Assembly: GCA_016191115.1 (NCBI GenBank)
Contig: JACPPG010000024.1
Location: 184,505 to 248,504 of the forward strand
Reading direction: 5' to 3'
DNA from: Planctomycetia bacterium
GTDB taxonomy: Bacteria > Planctomycetota > Planctomycetia > Pirellulales > JACPPG01
Length of the DNA: 64,000 nt
Part shown: in pieces, positions 37,645-46,634 of the stretch
Position numbering within the stretch: position 1 is the first letter of the stretch
Layout of the letters: the number at the start of each line of letters is the position of its first letter
Notes under the pieces: model-generated
The model's input: the letters and a program-made list of their open reading frames with translations, nothing else
Databases searched by the model: none
Told to the model about the DNA's origin: nothing
Position numbers and translations under genes: made by a program

Positions 37645-40600
37645 ATGACCAGCAAACCCATCACCGTGCGAGCCATCGAGCGTCCGACGGTGGCGGCGTT
37701 CGACGATTCGCTGTGGCCGGTGAATTTGCTGTTGTTCGTGCTGGCCGCTGCCATGGCGGCGGTGATCGTGCGGACCGGCGACTTCGACGCGACCGTCTGG
37801 TGGCAGAATGCCTGGTTCCATCTGTTCGCGCTGGGGGCGACCGCCTTTGTCCTCTTGCTGGTGGTTCTGCTCCTGCAGGGGCGAATGCAGCGCCGCATGC
37901 AATTGGCCGTGCTGGTCAGCCTGGCGGTGCACGTCGGACTCTCGTTTGTGTCAGCGCGAACGCTCGTGGGCGTGGCAGCCGGCGGCGTGGGCGAGACGAA
38001 CACGGCCCCTCGCGACGTGGAACCGTTGCAGACACCCGACTTCCATTTCCAGGAGCCCGCGCAACCTTCGGCCGACGATCCGCTCGTCCGACCGGTGGAG
38101 ACCGACGTGCCAACGGCTTCTGAACCGGCGCTTCCAATGATCGAGCGGGCGGCGGTGGCCGACGCGCAGGTCGCGAAACAGCCGGCCGCCGAGCCAACGT
38201 CGCCGGAGCCGCCGCCGCTGGCGCCGGCCGAGATCGAGCGTGCCGAGCCAAGCGCGCCGCGCCGCGGCGAATCGCTGGCGGGCGAGCGCATGAGCCGGCA
38301 GCACCTTGACGAGCCGATCGCGCCGGTGCCTGTCGAAACGCCGGAAGTGGACGAGAAGCCGCAAATGGGCTTTGACGCCCAAATAGCGCAGCAGAGCCGA
38401 GAAGCGATGACTGTCACGGCCGAGCGACCGTCGATCGATGCCGCAATGTCACGGCCCGACGTTGCTCCCGCCGCTCGGATCGCGCGCGCTGCTGGCACCG
38501 GCCACGATGCAATCGATCCGCCGACGGCTGGCGCTCGTTCGGAGCGACAGGTTGCCGAAGCGCGGCCGGCGCCGCCTATGGCGATCAGCACGCCAGCGAC
38601 CCAAGCCGTGGCGCGTGCCGCGGCGGCAGCGAATAGCCTGGCACCCTCCGAGATGGCGCCGACGCGGCAGCAAGCCGCCGCCCCGGGCGAACGGAGCGTC
38701 GCGCCAGGCGCGGCGGGCCGCGTCGCACCGGGCTCTGCGCTGGCGGCCGTTGCTACGCCGAGTCGCGGCGCGGCGAACGCCTCCGTCGAAGGCGCGTCCG
38801 GCGCATCGGGGATCGGGCCGGCAGCGACCGGCACGGGAGACGCGTCGCGTATCGCTCGCTCCGAAGCAGTCGGTAGCCGTGTGCCGGGAGCCGGTCCGAT
38901 CGACCTGGGCGAGCCAGGGCCGGCGGCCGCGCCAGCGTCACGTGGAATCGAGGCTGCCCCCTCGGCCGGGCTTGGCTCGTCGCGAATCGCCGGTGGCGCC
39001 ACTGGCAGTGGTAGCGGCGGCGGGGCCAGCTCGCCGCAGCGGTTGCCGGCTGGCAACGGCGAAGCGACAGGAGCCGAAGGCAACGGACCTGGCAGCGGAT
39101 CTAGCGGAACGGGTCGCGGCGCCGGCGCGCTCGCCCAAGGCGCCGGCGGCGTACGTCGGGCGGCGCTCGCGGACGGTGCGCCGGTGGGCACCGCGCCTGG
39201 CAGTGGATCGGGCGGCGGTGGGGCTAGCGGCCGGGCACCGTTGGCAGCTCCGGCAGTCGACGTGGCCGGCGGGGCTGGTCCGATCGACGTTCCGGTCGGC
39301 TCGTCCGGCCCGCAACCCGGTCAGGGTACCGGCAGTGGCGGAGGCACCGGCGGCGGTGGCGGTGGAAACCTGGCGGCCTCGACCGCGCCGCTCGAGCGGC
39401 TCTCGCGGCTGGATGGCGGCGTTCCCGCGCACGCCATGGCGGCGCCGGCCGGATCGGACCGCGCGAGCACGAACATCACGCCGGAGCTGGGTCTCCCCAG
39501 CCGGCACGCGCGGCCTGAAAGCGAGGTGGCTCGCGCGACGACCGGCCGGCTGATCCTTGAAAAGAGCGGCGGACGGCTGGCGATCGACGCCCGAGTCCAG
39601 GACACGGCCGTCCCTGGATTCAAGCAGCGCGACAGCCGCGGCCGCGAGGAGATGGCCACCAGCCGCGGCGGGTCGGAGGTCACCGAGCGGTCGGTCGAGC
39701 GTGGCCTCGACTTCCTCGCCCGACATCAGTCGCCCAACGGAAGCTGGAGTCTGCACAATTTCGCCGCGGGCCGCACGGGCTACGAGAAGGCCGGCCAGGC
39801 GCAAATGCAAAGCGACACGGCGGGCACGGGCCTGGCGCTATTGGCATTTCTCGGGGCGGGCTACACGCACACCGACGGCAAGTATCGCGCCGTCGTGGGC
39901 CGCGGGTTGGACTACCTGATCCAGAGCCAGAAGGCCGATGGCGATTTGTTCGCCGGCGGTTCGCAATACTGCTGGCTATACAGCCACGGCATCGCGTCGA
40001 TCGCGCTGTGCGAGGCGTTCGGCATGACGCGCGACGCCGGCGTTCGCGACGCCGCGCAGCGGGCGCTACAGTTTATCGCGGCGGCACAGAGCCCAACCGA
40101 CGGCGGCTGGCGCTACGTCCCCGGCCGCGACACGGATACCAGCGTCTCCGGCTGGCAATTGATGGCGCTTAAGAGCGGCGAGCTGGCCGGCCTGGCGGTG
40201 CCGCCGGAATGCTACTCGCGAATCGAGCGCTGGCTGGACGCGGCGCACGGCCCGGCCGATCCCTCGCGTTACATGTATCGCCCACGTGCCGAGCAGGCAC
40301 ACCAGCGCCAGGTGAGCAAGGCCATGACGGCCGAGGCCCTCTTGATGCGGCAATATCTCGGCTGGAAGCGCGACAACCCGAATCTTGTCGCCGGCGCCGA
40401 TTTCCTCCGTGAGAACTTGCCGGAGTTCGGCACCCGCACTCGTCCGCGACGCGACGCCTACTACTGGTACTACGCGACGCAGGTGATGTTCCAGATGCAG
40501 GGAGGCCACTGGGACGAGTGGAACAACCGGCTGCGCGAGCTGTTGACTTCGACGCAGGTCGAGATGGGCCTCCTGGCCGGAAGCTGGGACCCGCTGGGCC

Positions 40601-40719
40601 CGGCCGCGGCCGACCGCTGGGGCGCAGCGGGCGGGCGAATCTACGTCACGGCGATGCACCTGTTGATGCTCGAGGTCTACTACCGGCACCTGCCGCTCTA
40701 TCAGAACCTCGAAGAATGA
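37645..40719 (+). CDS. Membrane protein: TM segments, long low-complexity linker, alpha/alpha-toroid domain
   Basis: This 1024-residue protein has three hydrophobic helices in residues 25-115 (WPVNLLLFVLAAAMAAVIV, LFALGATAFVLLLVVLLL, LAVLVSLAVHVGLSFVSA), then roughly 550 residues rich in Ala, Pro and Gly, and a C-terminal helical toroid of the prenyltransferase/squalene-cyclase repeat type (about residues 680-1020; VERGLDFLARHQSPNGSWS, YLIQSQKADGDLFA, AAQSPTDGGWRYVPGRDTDT). No catalytic DXDD is seen. The linker would span the periplasm, placing the toroid far from the membrane. It directly follows the TPR gene. Function unknown. Confidence 0.82.
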   Translation: MTSKPITVRAIERPTVAAFDDSLWPVNLLLFVLAAAMAAVIVRTGDFDATVWWQNAWFHLFALGATAFVLLLVVLLLQGRMQRRMQLAVLVSLAVHVGLSFVSARTLVGVAAGGVGETNTAPRDVEPLQTPDFHFQEPAQPSADDPLVRPVETDVPTASEPALPMIERAAVADAQVAKQPAAEPTSPEPPPLAPAEIERAEPSAPRRGESLAGERMSRQHLDEPIAPVPVETPEVDEKPQMGFDAQIAQQSREAMTVTAERPSIDAAMSRPDVAPAARIARAAGTGHDAIDPPTAGARSERQVAEARPAPPMAISTPATQAVARAAAAANSLAPSEMAPTRQQAAAPGERSVAPGAAGRVAPGSALAAVATPSRGAANASVEGASGASGIGPAATGTGDASRIARSEAVGSRVPGAGPIDLGEPGPAAAPASRGIEAAPSAGLGSSRIAGGATGSGSGGGASSPQRLPAGNGEATGAEGNGPGSGSSGTGRGAGALAQGAGGVRRAALADGAPVGTAPGSGSGGGGASGRAPLAAPAVDVAGGAGPIDVPVGSSGPQPGQGTGSGGGTGGGGGGNLAASTAPLERLSRLDGGVPAHAMAAPAGSDRASTNITPELGLPSRHARPESEVARATTGRLILEKSGGRLAIDARVQDTAVPGFKQRDSRGREEMATSRGGSEVTERSVERGLDFLARHQSPNGSWSLHNFAAGRTGYEKAGQAQMQSDTAGTGLALLAFLGAGYTHTDGKYRAVVGRGLDYLIQSQKADGDLFAGGSQYCWLYSHGIASIALCEAFGMTRDAGVRDAAQRALQFIAAAQSPTDGGWRYVPGRDTDTSVSGWQLMALKSGELAGLAVPPECYSRIERWLDAAHGPADPSRYMYRPRAEQAHQRQVSKAMTAEALLMRQYLGWKRDNPNLVAGADFLRENLPEFGTRTRPRRDAYYWYYATQVMFQMQGGHWDEWNNRLRELLTSTQVEMGLLAGSWDPLGPAAADRWGAAGGRIYVTAMHLLMLEVYYRHLPLYQNLEE

Positions 40720-40736
40720 TACTAGCCCGAAACGCC

Positions 40737-40765
40737 AGCGAGGGACTTCTCACGTCACCCTCGCT
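40737..40765. terminator. Hairpin between convergent genes
   Basis: AGCGAGGG (40737-40744) pairs with CCCTCGCT (40758-40765) across 13 bases. The surrounding TAGCCCGAAACGCCAGCGAG resembles the left arm of a longer hairpin common in planctomycete genomes; the right arm has decayed. It lies between two convergent stop codons 49 bases apart. Confidence 0.55.
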
Positions 40766-40767
40766 AG

Positions 40768-41835
40768 CTAGGGACTGTTCGTCGGTTCGGACGCCGTCGG
40801 CGATTCTCTGGCCGCGCGCTTGCCTAACACCAGCGACCTGAGTTCCTCGATTTGGTCGGGCGTCAAGGCGGCCATCGCTTGCTCGCTCCCCTCGCGGCGG
40901 ATGCGCTCGATCTGCCGCATCGCCGCTTCGGTGCCCAATTGGCGGGCCTGCCGGTAGATGTCCTGCGTGGCGTCGCGGGTGGACTGAATGATCGCTTCGA
41001 CCTGCGCGCGCTGCACGTCGGTAAATCCCAAATGGTCGATGAATTTCGGCAAGGTTAGCACAACCGAGTCATCGAAGTGCATGGCCTGCCCTAGCGAGCC
41101 GGCGACCCGCTCGACGGCCGCCGCCGACCGGCGCGCGTCGAGGGGAAGACTGAGGACCACGCGGACGACGTCCTTTGCCGTTCTTCCGACGGCGCCGAGG
41201 CGCTGGCTGACCCAGTCCTCGGCCGCCAACGTGAGCGCGCCGGCCGCGAACGGTCGCACGCTGCGCGCCTTTTGCCCCGCCACCTGAGGCGTATCCGTCG
41301 CGCTGAGGACTGCGTGTTTCTTTCCAAGCTTCATGCTTCCTACGAGACCCGTCGCTTGCCGGCCGCGCCATTCGGGGGCGTGCAACAGGCCCCCGCCCGC
41401 GGCATACGGCATGAGTGCCCACAGCGCCGCCGAAAGCAACAGGCCAAACACGACCAGCGATCCGTAGACCCAGGCTGCCGCGTTGCTGCGGGGCATGGGC
41501 ATTCGCGGACGCCGCGCGGACCAAACGCTCGCTTGCGGGTCGATCTCCGATTCCGCAGCGATGTCCTCGACCCGTTCCAGACCCAGGCGGATATCGCTCT
41601 CCTGATCGACTCGGTTTTTCACGCGCACGTGGCTAAAGCCGCCTACCCAGCAGAGCTGCGCCGACGCGCCCACCGCGACGTCGCACGGCGATTCGACCCA
41701 CACGGTGAACCCCCCGGCCGACTGCTCGACGACGCGCGCCAGCACCATGCCCCCTTCCAGGCGCAACACGGCCGCCTCGTGCTCCAAGGGCACGCCGAAG
41801 CGGGACGTGCTGCGGTTCTCGATACCGATCTTCAT
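40768..41835 (-). CDS. PilZ-like / single-TM / Spy-like helical protein
   Basis: This 355-residue protein has three parts. Residues 1-92 resemble a PilZ barrel (RVVEQSAGGFTVWV, VGASAQLCWVGG, SDIRLGLERVED) but without the RxxxR motif needed for cyclic-di-GMP. Residues 118-140 are a transmembrane helix (AAWVYGSLVVFGLLLSAALW). The C-terminal 100 residues are helical and end with LTPDQIEELRSLVLGKRA, similar to the LTxxQ element of Spy/CpxP periplasmic proteins, preceded by GFTDVQRAQVEAIIQSTRD. It would link a cytoplasmic sensor-like barrel to a periplasmic helical domain. The start at 41835 (MKIGIENRSTSRFGVPLEHE) lacks a clear ribosome site. Confidence 0.75.
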   Translation of the reverse strand: MKIGIENRSTSRFGVPLEHEAAVLRLEGGMVLARVVEQSAGGFTVWVESPCDVAVGASAQLCWVGGFSHVRVKNRVDQESDIRLGLERVEDIAAESEIDPQASVWSARRPRMPMPRSNAAAWVYGSLVVFGLLLSAALWALMPYAAGGGLLHAPEWRGRQATGLVGSMKLGKKHAVLSATDTPQVAGQKARSVRPFAAGALTLAAEDWVSQRLGAVGRTAKDVVRVVLSLPLDARRSAAAVERVAGSLGQAMHFDDSVVLTLPKFIDHLGFTDVQRAQVEAIIQSTRDATQDIYRQARQLGTEAAMRQIERIRREGSEQAMAALTPDQIEELRSLVLGKRAARESPTASEPTNSP

Positions 41836-42315
41836 AGGAAATCCATCGGGGACCTATTTCCTCGACCTTCGGAAGCCTACCACGAGGGTTGAGACGTGCG
41901 CGGTCATAGCGCCTTTGCAGCGTTTGGACGGGGGGCTTGGCCTCCGAATCTGCCGACCGTTTCGGCGGGTGCGCCTTAGGGAACCGGTTCGGACGGGCAA
42001 TCGCTCCCCCGAAAGCAAGGCGTGTCTCTGTGCGTTTGAGGGGCGTAACTCGCAGGCTCGCCCCGCTAGCGAAGCGCTGACAGCATGCCCATGCGTCGTC
42101 AATTCGCGCCATCCGCTCCGGGCGACTCCGGCGCCACATTTGGCGTCAATCAGCCAAAAGCCCGCGGCCGATAAAGATGGAAGGCCACGTCCGAGGGCGC
42201 ATCCGAAACCGCGTCGGGCCGGCCCGCGCGATTTTGCCCCACCTCTGATCCGGGTCCCGTCTGCCTTCGTCCGTCCCGCCGTTCGGCCGATTCACCAGTT
42301 TGGGAATGATTCGCC
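41836..42315. other. Intergenic region, nothing recognised
   Basis: These 480 bases lie between two divergent genes. No protein, RNA or strong repeat was recognised. GAGGGGCG (42039-42046) and CGCCCC (42060-42065) could form a weak hairpin. It may hold promoters for both neighbours. Confidence 0.5.
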
Positions 42316-42978
42316 ATGCACGCCCATCGCTGCGCGGTCGCGCTCTCGGTGTCTTACGTCCTGGCTTTTCAGTGCGGGTGCATGACGATGAAGGAGTCGG
42401 ACACCGCGCGGACCGGCATCGAGCAGTTGCTCATCAGTAGCGCCACGGATCGGGCGCTCGACAAGATCGACTTTGCGCCCATCGCCCGCGCCAAGGTGTA
42501 CCTGGAGACCAAGTATCTGGACTGCGTGGACAAGAACTACGTGCTCGTGTCGCTGCACCAGCGGCTCTTGGCCCACGGCTGCGCGCTGGTGGAAAAGGCC
42601 GAGGAGGCGGACGTCGTCCTCGAAGTCGGTAGCGGCGGCGTCGGCACCGACCGCACCGAATGGTTCGTGGGCATCCCGGAAATCCCGTTGCCTCCTCCCT
42701 CGCCGATCGCCATTCCCAAGCTGGCGTTCTTTTCCCGCACCCGCGCGATGGGCACAGCCAAGTTGAACGTCATCGCCTACGACGTGAAGAACAAGCAGCC
42801 GGTAATCAACACCGGCTATGCGCTCGCCCGCAGCGACCACAAGAATTGGAACGTCATGGGCATGGGGGGCGTACAGACCGGCTCGGTGCCGCAAGAATTG
42901 GCCACGGCCACCGGCGAGACCGAGTCGCTGATGGTGCGTCCGTCGGCCATCGCGCGGCGGCCGACCAGCATGCGGTAG
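42316..42978 (+). CDS. Small lipoprotein-like protein of unknown function
   Basis: This 220-residue protein begins MHAHRCAVALSVSYVLAFQC followed by GCMTMKESDTARTGIEQLL, with a cysteine after a hydrophobic segment that may act as a lipobox (QCG-C), though the motif is not ideal. A central region (HQRLLAHGCALVEKAEEADVVLEV) resembles the DUF4136-type lipoprotein fold, in which a mixed alpha/beta core follows a lipidated Cys. A Pro-rich stretch PEIPLPPPSPIAIPKL follows. No enzyme motif. Function unknown. Confidence 0.72.
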   Translation: MHAHRCAVALSVSYVLAFQCGCMTMKESDTARTGIEQLLISSATDRALDKIDFAPIARAKVYLETKYLDCVDKNYVLVSLHQRLLAHGCALVEKAEEADVVLEVGSGGVGTDRTEWFVGIPEIPLPPPSPIAIPKLAFFSRTRAMGTAKLNVIAYDVKNKQPVINTGYALARSDHKNWNVMGMGGVQTGSVPQELATATGETESLMVRPSAIARRPTSMR

Positions 42979-43006
42979 AGGCCCTCCGAGACTCAAGCCT
43001 CCCGCC

Positions 43007-43108
43007 TGCCACAGCTTGACCGACAAGGGCAAGCCGTGCAGCAGCACGGACGAGCCGGCGATTGCGCCGATCACGGCGTCGCACGGCTTCTGCGAAGCCG
43101 TGGCACAC
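43007..43108. repeat. Hairpin repeat family D, copy 2 (convergent gap)
   Basis: TGCCACAGCTTGACCGACAA at the left and GCACGGCTTCTGCGAAGCCG followed by TGGCACAC at the right match the element at 7360-7464 in order and spacing. GCACGGCTTC/GAAGCCGTGG forms an inner hairpin. It again lies between the 3' ends of convergent genes. Confidence 0.65.
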
Positions 43109-43159
43109 AGCTGAAATCCCAATCTGAAATTTGAGATTTGAGATCTCCGAGATCGGCGA

Positions 43160-43876
43160 TCAGAATCCGATGTCTTGCTCTTCGCCCAAAAGTTGCGAGA
43201 GCCGGGCGCGGATGAGCGATTCGCGGGCGTCGGTCCGCTTCTCGATGGCATCGCGGAGCCGTTTGAGCTGGTCCTCGAGCCGGTGCAACTCAAGCTCCCT
43301 GCGCTTCTGTCGAAGGGTGAAATGTCCGGACACAACTTCGAGTAGCTCCTGGCGAATTCGCTCCCGGTCTTCGGGGCTGGCACGTCGATATTCTTCCGCC
43401 AATGCGTGCGATTTTCGCTCCATGTCGTTCTCCGCCGCGTTGAACTTCTGCATCTCGGGGTCGTTGGCGCGGCCGTAAGGATTAGGCCCGCTAGGCGGTT
43501 GGTGGTATCCCGGCGCTCCGGGTGCGTAAGGAGCGGCGTAGGGCGCGCCTGGGACCTGGGGGACGGCAGGGACCGCCTCGCGGCCCGGCGTCGGGTCCGG
43601 CGCGGCCGCCGGCAGCCCAGCCGGCGTGCCGCTCGCACGCGGAGAACGCCGGATCGCGCGCGGTGCACCGGGGGGCGCCGGTTCCTGCGGACCGAGCGGA
43701 GCGTCGGCGGGCGCTGCCGGCGCCGCCTCGATCGCGGGCGGCGGGCTGGGGGCCGGCGGCTTCGCCGGCTGGGCCGTCGCGGCCGGAGCCTCCGGCTGCG
43801 GGGCCTGTGCCCATCCATGAGTGCTCGAGAAAATCGCAAAACAGAATGCCAAGCCGGTCAACGTGCGAAGGGTCAT
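43160..43876 (-). CDS. Secreted Pro/Ala-rich protein with C-terminal coiled coil
   Basis: This 238-residue protein begins MTLRTLTGLAFCFAIFSSTH, cleaved near GWAQA. GAGGAGG lies 4 bases before the ATG. Residues 25-135 are Pro/Ala/Gly-rich and disordered; residues 140-238 form a coiled coil (EMQKFNAAENDMERKSHALA, LRQKRRELELHRLEDQLKRL). It is the third gene after the ECF sigma and anti-sigma-like genes, 34 bases downstream, so it probably belongs to that operon and may be a periplasmic signal-input or target protein. Confidence 0.75.
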   Translation of the reverse strand: MTLRTLTGLAFCFAIFSSTHGWAQAPQPEAPAATAQPAKPPAPSPPPAIEAAPAAPADAPLGPQEPAPPGAPRAIRRSPRASGTPAGLPAAAPDPTPGREAVPAVPQVPGAPYAAPYAPGAPGYHQPPSGPNPYGRANDPEMQKFNAAENDMERKSHALAEEYRRASPEDRERIRQELLEVVSGHFTLRQKRRELELHRLEDQLKRLRDAIEKRTDARESLIRARLSQLLGEEQDIGF

Positions 43877-43910
43877 AGTGCCTCCTCGAAAGTTATGGAG
43901 CGTGTTTGTA

Positions 43911-44438
43911 TCACAGTGGGCTGGCGGCCATTTCCTGCTGTAACTCGTCAGCCCGCGCTTGCAACAGCGCCTCGCTATCAGGTCCATGTTGCCAACGATA
44001 CTCTGCCGTGCAAGCCTCGATGGCCAGTAGCGCCGCCTGCTGGTCGACGTCGTCTTCCCAAGCAATCCACGGAGCGGCCTGGCCGGGTGCCGGCGCAACG
44101 ACGGCCTCGCCGGGCGGATCGGCCAAGGCGATCGCCTCGGGCGGCGTCGCACGGGTGCGCCAAGACGCGATGCCCACGGCCACCAGAAGCATGGCGGCCG
44201 CGGCCAAGGCGAATGTACTGGCGCGCGTTCGCCGCCGCCTGGCACGCTGCTCGACGCGCTCCGCAATTCGCGCCACGAGCCTCTGTTTGTCGACCGGCGG
44301 CTCGGCCGCGGCCAGCAACTGCGCAAATGCCGCCCACACCTCGGCAAGTGCCGCATCGTCCGCGCAGCCAGCATCCGCATCAATCAGCGGCCTGCCGTGC
44401 GTCGTTCGCTCGACGTCGTTACATGCTTCGTCGCTCAT
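43911..44438 (-). CDS. Anti-sigma-factor-like single-pass membrane protein
   Basis: This 175-residue protein overlaps the sigma-factor stop in an ATGA junction (4 bases), and GGTGGAG lies 8 bases upstream of its ATG. The N-terminal 80 residues are acidic and helical (LAEVWAAFAQLLAAAEPPVD), followed by RARRRRTRAS and a transmembrane helix TFALAAAAMLLVAVGIASW, then about 75 periplasmic residues. No zinc-binding HxxxCxxC is present. Position and topology indicate an anti-sigma factor for the adjacent ECF sigma; this is inference from context. Confidence 0.7.
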   Translation of the reverse strand: MSDEACNDVERTTHGRPLIDADAGCADDAALAEVWAAFAQLLAAAEPPVDKQRLVARIAERVEQRARRRRTRASTFALAAAAMLLVAVGIASWRTRATPPEAIALADPPGEAVVAPAPGQAAPWIAWEDDVDQQAALLAIEACTAEYRWQHGPDSEALLQARADELQQEMAASPL

Positions 44439-44959
44439 TCCGTTTTCTCCACCAATAGCCGTCGCAACGACAAGAGCCCACGCCGCGCATGACTGAGCAC
44501 CGTGTTCAGCGGGCAGTCCATGATGCGGGCGATCTCGCCATAGTCCAGCTCGCCGTAGTACCGTAACAACAACGTCCTCCGCTGCGCTTCGGAGAGCGCG
44601 GCCAGCGCTTCGTCCAACTGCCGGCGGTTCTCTGTCAGTAAAAGTGCCGCCAGCGGTTGCTCGTCGCTTGATGCAGGCTCGATTTGTTGCCAGTGGATTT
44701 CGTCGATCGGTTGCTCGCGGCCGAGCTTGCGGGCCCGGTCGCACGCCAACCGGTCCGCGATCCGCAAGAGGTAGGCCCTCGGCTTGCCCGCCTCGGCATA
44801 CCTGTGGCGCGATTCCCATGCGCGGCAGAACGTCTCCTGCACCAGGTCGTCGACGGCGTGCGGGTCGCGCACCAGTGCCCGCACATAGCCGTGCACGGCC
44901 CGCGCATGGTCGCGGGCCCACTCGGTCAGGCGCTCGTGGTGCGGCGTGGGGTTGGCCAT
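44435..44959 (-). CDS. ECF-type RNA polymerase sigma factor
   Basis: This 174-residue protein has sigma region 2 at residues 18-85 (YVRALVRDPHAVDDLVQETF, the -10 binding segment, with CRAWESRHRYAEAGKPRAYL) and region 4 at 115-168 (ALSEAQRRTLLLRYYGELDY, GEIARIMDCPLNTVLSHARR), a helix-turn-helix for the -35 element. The length is typical. It heads an operon with an anti-sigma-like protein (4-base overlap) and a secreted coiled-coil protein. It is divergent from the sigma-54 activator, whose start lies 189 bases away. Confidence 0.93.
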   Translation of the reverse strand: MANPTPHHERLTEWARDHARAVHGYVRALVRDPHAVDDLVQETFCRAWESRHRYAEAGKPRAYLLRIADRLACDRARKLGREQPIDEIHWQQIEPASSDEQPLAALLLTENRRQLDEALAALSEAQRRTLLLRYYGELDYGEIARIMDCPLNTVLSHARRGLLSLRRLLVEKTE

Positions 44960-45148
44960 GACTAACTAAGGTAAACAACGCACGGGGCGAGGAAAAATTG
45001 CACGTTGCCGGGAAAAGGCCGGGGGCACGGCACCCGGCCGTCAGCCGTTGACGGCGCCTGGCAACTGGCGGATGCTTTACGGAGTCACTTCCCGCGAGCC
45101 GGACGGCGGATTTCGCGCTCGCTTGGAGCAGACCGGGAGAAACACCGG

Positions 45149-46543
45149 GTGAAAGACGCCCGCCTATTGATCGTCGACGCCGATGCCGCGGCCCACCCCG
45201 CTTACGCACAGGCCCTGGACGGCTTTGCCAACTGCAGTGTGGCGTTCGAGGCCGGCCTGGAGGGCGCCGAGAGGCGCGTGGCCGATGAGACTTTCGACGC
45301 CGTCGTCATTGCCATTCGGCCGCCGGACACGTCGCCGCTAGGGTTTCTCGCGCACGTTCGCGGTCGGGACGACATGCCACCGGCTGTGGTCGTGAGCGAC
45401 CCGGCGACCGTCGAAAGCGCCACGGCGGCGCTGCGTTTGGGGGCGGCTGACTATCTGGCGGCGCCGCTCGGCAAGGGGGCGCTCGCCGCGACGCTCGGCC
45501 GGCTGGTCGAGCAGCGCCGGCTTGGCGCCGAGCGGGAGCTCTTGCTCCGCCAGGTCGAACGCCCCTACACCTTCGACGACATCATGGGCACTTGCCCAGC
45601 CATGCGGAAGGTATTCGAGACGATCGCGCAGGTGGCCGATTCGGGCGTCGACGTGCTCGTCGTCGGCGAAACCGGAACCGGCAAGGAGCTGGTGGCCCGA
45701 AGCATCCATCGCCGCAGCCGTCGCGCCGGACGTCCGTTCGTGCCGGTCGACTGCGGTGCGATTCCCGAGAATCTGCTGGAGGCCGAATTCTTCGGCCATG
45801 AAAAAGGCGCATTCACCGGCGCCGATACACGTACTATCGGGTTGCTCGAATTCGCCGATGGCGGCACTTTTTTTCTGGACGAACTGGGCGAGCTGCCGCT
45901 GTTGATGCAGGCCAAGCTGTTGCGGACGCTGCAAGAACGGCGGATTCGCCGGGTCGGCGGGCGGCAGGAGATTGACGTCGACGTGCGGATCGTGGCGGCC
46001 ACGGCGCGCGATTTGGATGTAATGGCCGCGGCCGGACAGTTCCGAAAGGACCTCTACTACCGGATCAACGTAGTGCGCATCGACCTGCCGCCGCTGGCGG
46101 CGCGCGGCGACGATCTAGGGCTCTTGGCCGAATACTTTGCCGTCAAGTACAGCCGCGAGATGAACAAGCCGCTGGCCGGCATCACCCCCGAGGCCTACCA
46201 GGTCCTGTCGCACTATCGCTGGCCGGGCAACGTGCGGGAGCTGCAAAACGTCGTCCGTCGGGCGCTGGCTTTGTCGACCGATCCGATGATCGGCCTCGAC
46301 GATCTGCCCGATGCCCTGGTGATCGCGGCGGGGGAAGACGCCGCCACAGCCAGCGGGGCGACGGGCTATTTCCACTTGCGCGACGAGCACATGGCGCGCT
46401 TCGAGCGGCAGTATCTGGGCGAACTTCTGCGTCGCCACGCCGGAGACGTGAAGGCGGCGGCTTTCGAAGCGCAGCTACCGCGCGGCACGCTGTACCGGCT
46501 ATTGAAGAACCACGGGCTCGATCCAGGGGCGTACCGCGAGTAG
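45149..46543 (+). CDS. Sigma-54-dependent activator (NtrC-like) with degenerate receiver
   Basis: This 464-residue protein has three domains. Residues 1-120 resemble a CheY receiver (ARLLIVDADAAAHPAYAQAL...GAADYLAAPLGKG), but the phosphorylated Asp is replaced (AVVIAIRPPD; A55) and the KP motif reads AAP. Residues 140-380 are the AAA+ domain with GETGTGKE (Walker A, from 173), GAFTGA (sigma-54 contact, from 220) and GGTFFLDELGELP (Walker B). Residues 420-464 form a Fis-type helix-turn-helix (DVKAAAFEAQLPRGTLYRLL). GTG 45149 was chosen because it begins the receiver (VKDARLLIVDAD); the frame is open 48 codons earlier. It lies just upstream of a sigma-54 promoter and a PII gene. Confidence 0.9.
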   Translation: MKDARLLIVDADAAAHPAYAQALDGFANCSVAFEAGLEGAERRVADETFDAVVIAIRPPDTSPLGFLAHVRGRDDMPPAVVVSDPATVESATAALRLGAADYLAAPLGKGALAATLGRLVEQRRLGAERELLLRQVERPYTFDDIMGTCPAMRKVFETIAQVADSGVDVLVVGETGTGKELVARSIHRRSRRAGRPFVPVDCGAIPENLLEAEFFGHEKGAFTGADTRTIGLLEFADGGTFFLDELGELPLLMQAKLLRTLQERRIRRVGGRQEIDVDVRIVAATARDLDVMAAAGQFRKDLYYRINVVRIDLPPLAARGDDLGLLAEYFAVKYSREMNKPLAGITPEAYQVLSHYRWPGNVRELQNVVRRALALSTDPMIGLDDLPDALVIAAGEDAATASGATGYFHLRDEHMARFERQYLGELLRRHAGDVKAAAFEAQLPRGTLYRLLKNHGLDPGAYRE

Positions 46544-46634
46544 CGGGCGCAATCTCACGGACCGCATAGAGTTAGTCACAGAGTTGTGACTGGCAGGCAT
46601 CGGCCGTCGCGCGTCGCGGTTACCCATTGCCGCG

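Noticed and set aside
37380..39191. 603-codon open frame antisense to the linker region
   Set aside because: It mirrors the low-complexity linker of the plus-strand gene; no start signal or domain.
44960..45148. ECF-type promoter (AAC...CGT) upstream of the sigma operon
   Set aside because: The best match on the minus strand has a spacing of about 19 bases, outside the usual 16-17.
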